Assembly (NCBI GenBank): GCA_039096225.1
Contig: JBBPEB010000023.1
Location: 682,501-746,500 of the forward strand
Reading direction: 5' to 3'
Length of the DNA stretch: 64,000 nt
DNA from: Blastocystis sp. Blastoise
Lineage: Eukaryota > Sar > Bigyra > Opalinata > Blastocystidae
The translations under genes were made by a program, and so were the position numbers. Of the stretch, positions 57,609 through 64,000 are shown one piece after another. Numbering within the stretch: position 1 is the first letter of the stretch; each line of letters starts with the position of its first letter. The notes under the pieces were generated by a model. It was not told the origin of the DNA. It saw nothing but the letters and a program-made list of their open reading frames with translations, and made no database searches.

Positions 57609-60600
57609 AATATTTTTTTATTTTAAAGATGATTGCGTATTTTTAGTCATAAATTTATAGATAGATTTGTACATTTTTTTTATAAATTATTATAGAGTTT
57701 TCTTATTATTATTTTTCTGGTATGATTTTTGATAATTTACAAATATCTATTTTTATTTATTCTTAAACAATAATGACTTTCCGATATTTTTAACATTCTA
57801 CCTTATTATGATCATTCTTTTATTTTTATATCTTGATTATTTGAGCTATTTTTTCTATTATTTATTAACTCACTAATTCTAGTATTGCTTTTATTGAATT
57901 TAGTAACAAAAAAATAATAACACTTGGTAAATGAATCTAGTCATAATTTATAGTATTCTTATTTATTAATAAATTTAGTTTTTTAATTATATAATTGTTA
58001 TTAATCTTAATAAAATGAAACTCAATTATTTGAAAAATAGTTAGGGAAATGCTAGTATAATTTCTAAGATATTTAAGAAGATTTTTAATATGTAATATTT
58101 TTATTAACTCAATAAAGAATAAAAAATTAATTATATAAATGTTTAAATTAGTAAAATATAATTTTAGATTATTATATATAATAAACTTAAGAAAACAATA
58201 TTCTAGGTATTTAGAAGTTAAATTAGATAAATAATATTTTAAAATTACTGAAAGATCTGGGAGTAGTATCACGTCAGCAATACATTATTTGATTTTTATG
58301 TGGATTCCAGAAATTTCTAAAGAATTTTTGGGTAGTGGTTTTTGCATTATTTAAAAGTCCCCAAAAAAATATATTCGTCTCTTGTATCGAAAAAAAAATG
58401 TGTATTTTATATACAATGCCTTTCAAACTGTTTGTGACACTTGATGTGACTGTCACAATAAGACAATTTCAATCAGAATTGATATGACTGATCATTAAAA
58501 AATTTTATTTCATTGTTAACACTTCTCAAGAGTGTCACAAATAATGTGGCACTTACTATCAAAAAAGAAACTCATAAAAGAGACAACTTAAGAATATAAA
58601 TATAAACATAAAGATGTTCTACATTCAAGTATAGTTTTTAAATAGTACATTTATAAATATAAATATCTAATTTCTTATTATAAATATTTAATAAAATAAC
58701 ATTTAAAAAGTAAGATAAAAAATATAAACTATTATAATAAATAAATATAAAAATAGAATAATTTAATTACAATAATAAAAAATAATTATTATAAAACTAT
58801 TATAAATACACAGTTAAATTTACAAATAGAACATAAAAAGTACTTTAGAGAATCAGAAATCCTTTTATGCTACAAAAAAGATTTATTAATCAAATAAAGC
58901 GTATTTAAAAAATAATAATATACAAAAAGTATTTTTGATCTGTTAGGCCATTTAGAATGACATACAATTCAATTTCATAATAGAGAGAGTTACATATCTT
59001 TAAAAGACCTGATACCTAAATAAATAAGTGAATAAAGTAAAATAGAATACAAAAGATTCAACAAGCCTGAAATGTAGACAATTTACCTAAATAGAAAATG
59101 ATATAAACAAATTCAATATATAATCATTCATCAAGTTCATAAAAAAAAAGTAAAATACCTGGTTTATATTTTTGTTGTTTTCTAGAAAAGATTTTGTTTT
59201 AATAAAAATTGACTGTCTAACTTTTCTTTATGTTTATTAATAAACATAATAAAATAAGTCATTCTATTTATATCATAAGTCTATATAGTCTATTAAATTC
59301 ATTTTGATACCTTTTTATAAAAAAAAAACAACATTTCCAAAACACTAATATTAAGAAAAACAGATCAGAAACGAGCACTTTTTATCAAATAAAGACTTTA
59401 TTGATAGAATATAAATACACAAAATTCATATTAACTCTATACGAGAAGAATAAAGAAGAATAGAAAAAGTATTATCGACTTTTATTTATTTTTCTTATAT
59501 TTTGGATAAATTCCTTCTCTAAACCATTTCTTAGAAGATCATTTTTGTAAGAAATATTATTAGACTATATTATAAAATCAACCAATCAAAACTTGTAAAT
59601 AGACCACCCTGCCTCATATTGTTAATTGGGAAACTATATGAAGTAAGAAATACTAATATGAAAAAATGTGTAAGTGCCAATTATAAAATAGTATGAAATG
59701 TTTATTAAATAAAAGAATTCAAAAATAAATATCACTCCTAATGATATAAACCAAATCAGTATTGATTGATTATTTCATAAGATGTCACTTATATATATAT
59801 ATATATAATACATAACATCAACAATTATTGTAAATATTTTTTGCTATGTCAGTATTATATTCATTTATTTATTATGTGACATCAGCATAATATTCCTATT
59901 TAATTCTGACATAAGCAAAAAATGCATATTATTTTGCTGACATCAACATTATATTAGTCTATTTATTAGTGACATCAGTATTATATTAGTCTGTTTATTA
60001 GTGACGTCAGTATTATATTCATTTATTTATTGTTGACGTCAACATTATATTATTCTATTTATTATGTGACGTCAATATTATATTAGTCTATTTATTGGTG
60101 ACATCAACATTATATTAGTCTATTTATTAGTGACATCAGTATTTTATTCATTTATTTATTGTTGACGTCAGTATTATACTATTCTATTTATTAGTGACGT
60201 CAACATTATATTAGTCTATTTATTAGTGACATCAGTATTTTATTCATTTATTTATTGTTGACGTCAGTATTATATTTCTATTTAATGCTGATATAAGCAT
60301 TATATTATATATTATTTTGCTGACATCAGTATTATATTTATTTATTTATTATGTGACGTCAGTATTATATTTATTTATTTATTATGTGACGTCAACATTA
60401 AATAATTCTATTTATTAGTGACGTCAATATTATATTATTCTATTTATTAGTGACATCAGTATTTTATTCATTTATTTATTAGTGACGTCAGTATTATATT
60501 CATTTATTTATTAATGACATCAGCATATATTTTTGTTGATATCTATAGTTTTACAAATCTTTGAATAATAGAACATACAAACATTTTGTATAATTATTTT

Positions 60601-60941
60601 TAATAGAATGACACAAAATATCAAAAAAATATGATTATTGTTTTAAAAACATCATTCTGTTCCTTTTTAGGTTTCAATTATCTAAATTTTATTTCTTTAT
60701 TATTTATATCAAAAAAATCACCAAAATTATGTAAATAAAAATTATATTTATTAAGAATTGAAAGGAATTATTTCATAAAACCATTTAATTACTAAATCTA
60801 TATATGACAAATATTGGTGATACAAAACTAATGTTCCTTTTATACTATTATACCTTTCAAAGCAACCAGTTTTGCATACAATATCAAACACAATAAAATA
60901 AACTTAGAATAATTTGAAAATATTAATACTAAGGACGATAT
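57609..60941. other. Convergent intergenic region, no gene seen
   Basis: About 3.3 kb between two convergent glycosyltransferase stops. It contains the second bZIP-site array (59879-60522). Around 58430-58545 there are several TGTGAC/GTCACA words in both orientations that could form a weak inverted repeat. No gene was recognised. Confidence 0.45.
59879..60522. repeat. 32-bp tandem array of TGACGTCA / TGACATCA sites
   Basis: About 20 units of roughly 32 bp: site, then (A/G)(G/A)TATTATATT and CATTTATTTATT, AGTCTATTTATT or similar. Site starts lie at 59938, 59970, 60002, 60034, 60067, 60099, 60131, 60163, 60195, 60227 and 60259, then 60321, 60354, 60387, 60419, 60451, 60483 and 60515. Ten copies are the perfect CRE palindrome TGACGTCA and about nine are TGACATCA. 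Confidence 0.92.
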
Positions 60942-62606
60942 TTAAAAACTATATTTACCATCATATATATTTTTTACAGTAATATTACGAACTTTATAAT
61001 TATATGGAACAAATCCAATTGATACATAATAATGATAGAGTTTATGATAATCTAAGAATTGAATTTTTTGAAGAGTGGATTCACTAGTTAGACGAATATC
61101 TTTATATGTTTTTAACTCTGATTTTTTCTGATTAATCCAGTATTTTGATTTGAATTGATCCTTGTTAGTATCTTTTGTAGGAATATCAATGACATAACTT
61201 TTTGTTCCACATTCTATATTATTTGTTACACTAAAACCAACATCTTCTCCACTAGAATATGTAACTACTTTATATCTAAGAAATATTTTTGCTTTTTCGG
61301 GAGTAAAAAAGTATATACATCCACCATGATCAAATGATCCATCTTCATTTTTCATTTCTTTTAATGGCTTATAATTAAAATCTTTTAAATAATTAGCTCC
61401 ATATTTGGCATATATAGCATTATTATTGATATTTAACAATGATACTATATTTTGAAAAATGTCTTTTGATTGAATAAAATGATCATCATCATTACTAACA
61501 ACATATTTTGTATCAAAAATAGAAGAAGTAAACAATCTAGCATGATATTTCATATTCCAATTTGGAGACCATATATAATATACAGGAAATAAGGAATTAG
61601 AAAAAACAAAATCAGGTATTTCCATATAATGAAGACTTTGCTGAAATATTACATAACTTGGAAGAAATGTTTGAATTGAAAAACAATCAATCATTCTTTC
61701 AGCTGTATTTCTTTTAAACATAGGAATTATTACAGAAATTGTATCTGGTATTGATATATCTGTATAATTACAAGTAAATGATTGTATATCAGATTTAGGT
61801 AATTTCCTGTTATAATAAGATTTTCTTAAGAAATTATTTATTTTAATATTTTGTTTCTGATCTTTTAAATAAGAATAAATAGTATTCATTATTGAAGAAG
61901 ATTTAATATTTATTGTTGTATATGTTAATAATTTACGAATCCATTTTTGTTTTATTATTAAACATCCTGATAATGATTTATTATCATTATTTTCTGATAT
62001 TATACAAGAAAATAAATCGATTTGATTGTTTTCTAATGAATATATTGTTTCATCTAACCAATTTGATGTCATTTGATTCTGGATTTGAGTATTAATTTCA
62101 TTTTCATTAATATAAAATACATAATCTTCTTCATAATAAATAGATAACATGAAAGCATAATGATCTAAATCATCATAATTTTGAAAAATACAATAAGGAA
62201 ATGAAAAATCATTACAAATTGTATTTTTATAATTAATAGATGTAAAATTATTGTTTTTATCTGTTCGAATGATAAATATTTGATCAAATAATGATGTTCC
62301 ATTATAAAATGTAGTAATATCTAAAGTATTTGTAGTAATATTGTTAGTTTGAATGACTAATGCTATTTTCTTTTCAAGCTTCACTGATTGAAAACTATAC
62401 AGTTATTATAGATAAAATAATGATACTTTTCTTTGGAATTCTGACTATGTAAATTATTTAGTATTATTTTATTTGCATTGTGTACTATATATAATAATTA
62501 CTTATGACGCAGAATCTTTACACTTAACATTTGATGAAAAAGGTTTAAATATAACACTGCTGATGATTATATTTATTATTTCACATAGTAATAATAGCCT
62601 ATACAT
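60942..62606 (-). CDS. DDD-motif GT-A glycosyltransferase (type II membrane protein), paralogue 2
   Basis: Two exons (62606-62522 and 62383-60942) give 508 residues. Exon 1 encodes a short anchor (MYRLLLLCEIINIIISSVIF). The rest follows paralogue 1 along its length: IALVIQTNN, FSFPYCIFQNYDD, LFSCI, CLIIKQKWIRKLLTYTTIN, then the catalytic half with VIIPMFKRN, IWSPNWNMKYH, the metal-binding VSNDDDHFI, DHGGCIYFF and SGEDVGFS. The poly-Asn insert of paralogue 1 is absent. Family assignment beyond GT-A fold with a DDD motif is open. The first exon was found by extending through an acceptor at 62384; the longer intron (about 138 nt) makes this less certain than the main exon. Confidence 0.75.
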
Positions 62607-63077
62607 TCTAATTGTGTTATATAGATTAAATACCATAAGATGTACATATTATTTTGTTTAATTTTAAAAACAATAATTTTTATTCCTTTACCAGATAATA
62701 TAAAGAATCATCGAAAAGGACACTCAAAAACATGACTATTTCTTACATATTTCTTACAAATATTTTAATATTTTCATCATTTTGTTATTATTTCTATTAT
62801 TGTTTTATATATAATTTTTGTATGCTGATAATATAGTTCACTGTATGGTCAATTTTTAAATTTATAAAAAATAAATAAGCCAATAAATGCTAATAATCAC
62901 TTATGTTTTAATTCCTTAGTTATTAACATCTTGTTATAAAAAAGGAATAAACAATATTAGAGAAAATAAATTTAAAGTTAGTAGTATTAATAAAAAAAGA
63001 TTAACTATATAGTAAGCAAACAAAAAGTAAAATGTTTATGAATGACACCGAATCTTGAAACTGTTTTTTTTTTCATA
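62607..63077. other. Intergenic spacer between two minus-strand glycosyltransferases
   Basis: About 470 bp of A/T DNA upstream of paralogue 2 and downstream of the GT61-like gene. No gene seen. Confidence 0.45.
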
Positions 63078-64000
63078 TTAATAACTTATATCATGATATT
63101 TTTTATAAAGTACAGTAACTTTTAGTCTAAATAGATATATAAGTACTTGTGTTTTATCAACATATATTTCTCTTGACATGTGTATTAATCCTGTACATGG
63201 TGAATCTACTAGTTCTGGTGCAATTGTATCATGATATTTCTCTCTACAATCGGTAGACATTAATGTAAAATTTGTTTCTGAAATGAATGAATGATATATA
63301 TCTGCCATTAATGCTAAATCTTGAAACCTAGTATCAAAGTTTAATGGAACTAATATATCTAATATTCCTGAAAAAGGTAACATGAAAATCAAATTTGTTG
63401 TTGCACCACCATCGACAAGCATAAATATATCTATATTATAATATATATTTAATTAGAATTTTAAATTTTTTTTATACCTGTGTTAACCATGGTTTCAACT
63501 TGTTCTTTGAAACTCATATTTTCACAGTTAATATATGTGATATTTTGTTTCTATAAATTTCAATAAATTATTATAAAATAAAAGTTTATACATGCCATTC
63601 TAAGAAACTTTTGATTTCTTCAAAATTCATAAGATTTCTAGCTTTCTTATTAATTGTTAGTTTTCCATTCTTCCTTTCATTAAATGTTATGTGAAGATCA
63701 TTGAATGTCTTCACATCATAATTATATAATTGAAAATTATATCTTTTATATATTATTGCCCTCATAAGATAAGTATCTTGAAATGACACAAAATTTGCTC
63801 CATTATACTCATGATATGCCACTCTACCAATAAATGTCTAATTACTTTAAATTATATATAATACTAATATACTTACTGCATCTTTAAAACATATATATGA
63901 TATTTGATTTTGATTAAAAAATGATGCTGTATATTCCTTGAAATGTAAAAAATCTGGAAAAGAATTAATGAGTGTGTTATAATATTCAATATTCCATTCA
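63078..64000 (-). CDS. GT61-like glycosyltransferase, C-terminal part (cut by the right edge)
   Basis: Four exons run leftward from the edge: 64000-63877 (partial), 63837-63592, 63550-63478 and 63430-63078, with introns of 39-47 nt and phases that fit. The order of motifs is that of the GT61/EOGT family: CFKDA, then a block with NKKARNLMNFEEIKSFLE, then FKEQVETMVNTDIFMLVDGGATTNLIFMLPFSGILDILVP, which corresponds to the SFxEQ...HGAGLTNxLFMP block, and a terminal segment with IYVDKTQV. The N terminus and any membrane anchor lie beyond the window. GT61 members transfer N-acetylglucosamine or pentoses to proteins and glycans. The usual HGAG is DGGA here. Confidence 0.75.

Noticed and set aside
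58274-58456. 60-codon minus-strand frame near 58.3 kb
   Set aside because: Some balanced composition but no recognisable motif and no continuation on either side; not supported as a gene.

Overview
This window is nuclear DNA from a very AT-rich microbial eukaryote. The evidence is GT..AG introns in nearly every gene, an RNA polymerase II second-largest subunit, a G9a-type histone methyltransferase, elongin C, long asparagine runs coded by AAT, and (TA)n/(ATT)n microsatellites almost everywhere outside coding exons. G+C is roughly one fifth by eye. This would fit an anaerobic gut fungus (Neocallimastigomycota) or a dictyostelid-like amoeba, but nothing here proves the lineage. I saw no tRNA, rRNA, CRISPR, plasmid or viral gene.

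Left half (1-40.9 kb): compact housekeeping and regulatory genes. In order: 3' end of an MFS transporter (+); G9a/SUV39-type H3K9 methyltransferase (+); GCIP/CCNDBP1-like protein (-); a very large Asn-rich protein (+); elongin C (-); a PTAR1-like prenyltransferase-alpha-repeat protein (-); a TCAIM-like mitochondrial J-domain-related protein (+); a 35-exon armadillo-repeat protein of about 1,970 residues (+); RPB2 (+, 15 exons); a GRWD1/RRB1 ribosome-biogenesis WD40 protein (-); and a membrane short-chain dehydrogenase (+). Many models were rebuilt by joining small exons at GT..AG sites, with phases checked to give an unbroken frame.

Right half (41-64 kb): a gene-poor region where every recognisable gene is a type II membrane (Golgi-type) glycosyltransferase. 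These are GT31-like (-), GT23/FUT8-like (+), a DDD-motif GT-A enzyme (+), a GT37-like fucosyltransferase (+), a paralogue of the DDD enzyme (-) and a GT61-like enzyme cut by the right edge (-). Two intergenic tandem arrays (about 47.95-48.48 kb and 59.88-60.53 kb) repeat bZIP-type TGACTCA/TGACGTCA sites every 31-32 bp.

The most unusual signals are: (1) the armadillo gene, where 32 consecutive introns are all phase 1 and most exons are 123-135 nt, one armadillo repeat each; (2) introns whose splice sites are the ends of TA microsatellites; (3) the two bZIP-site arrays with helical-turn spacing inside a glycosyltransferase-only neighbourhood; and (4) a possible 22-nt intron or frameshift in the GT31 gene.
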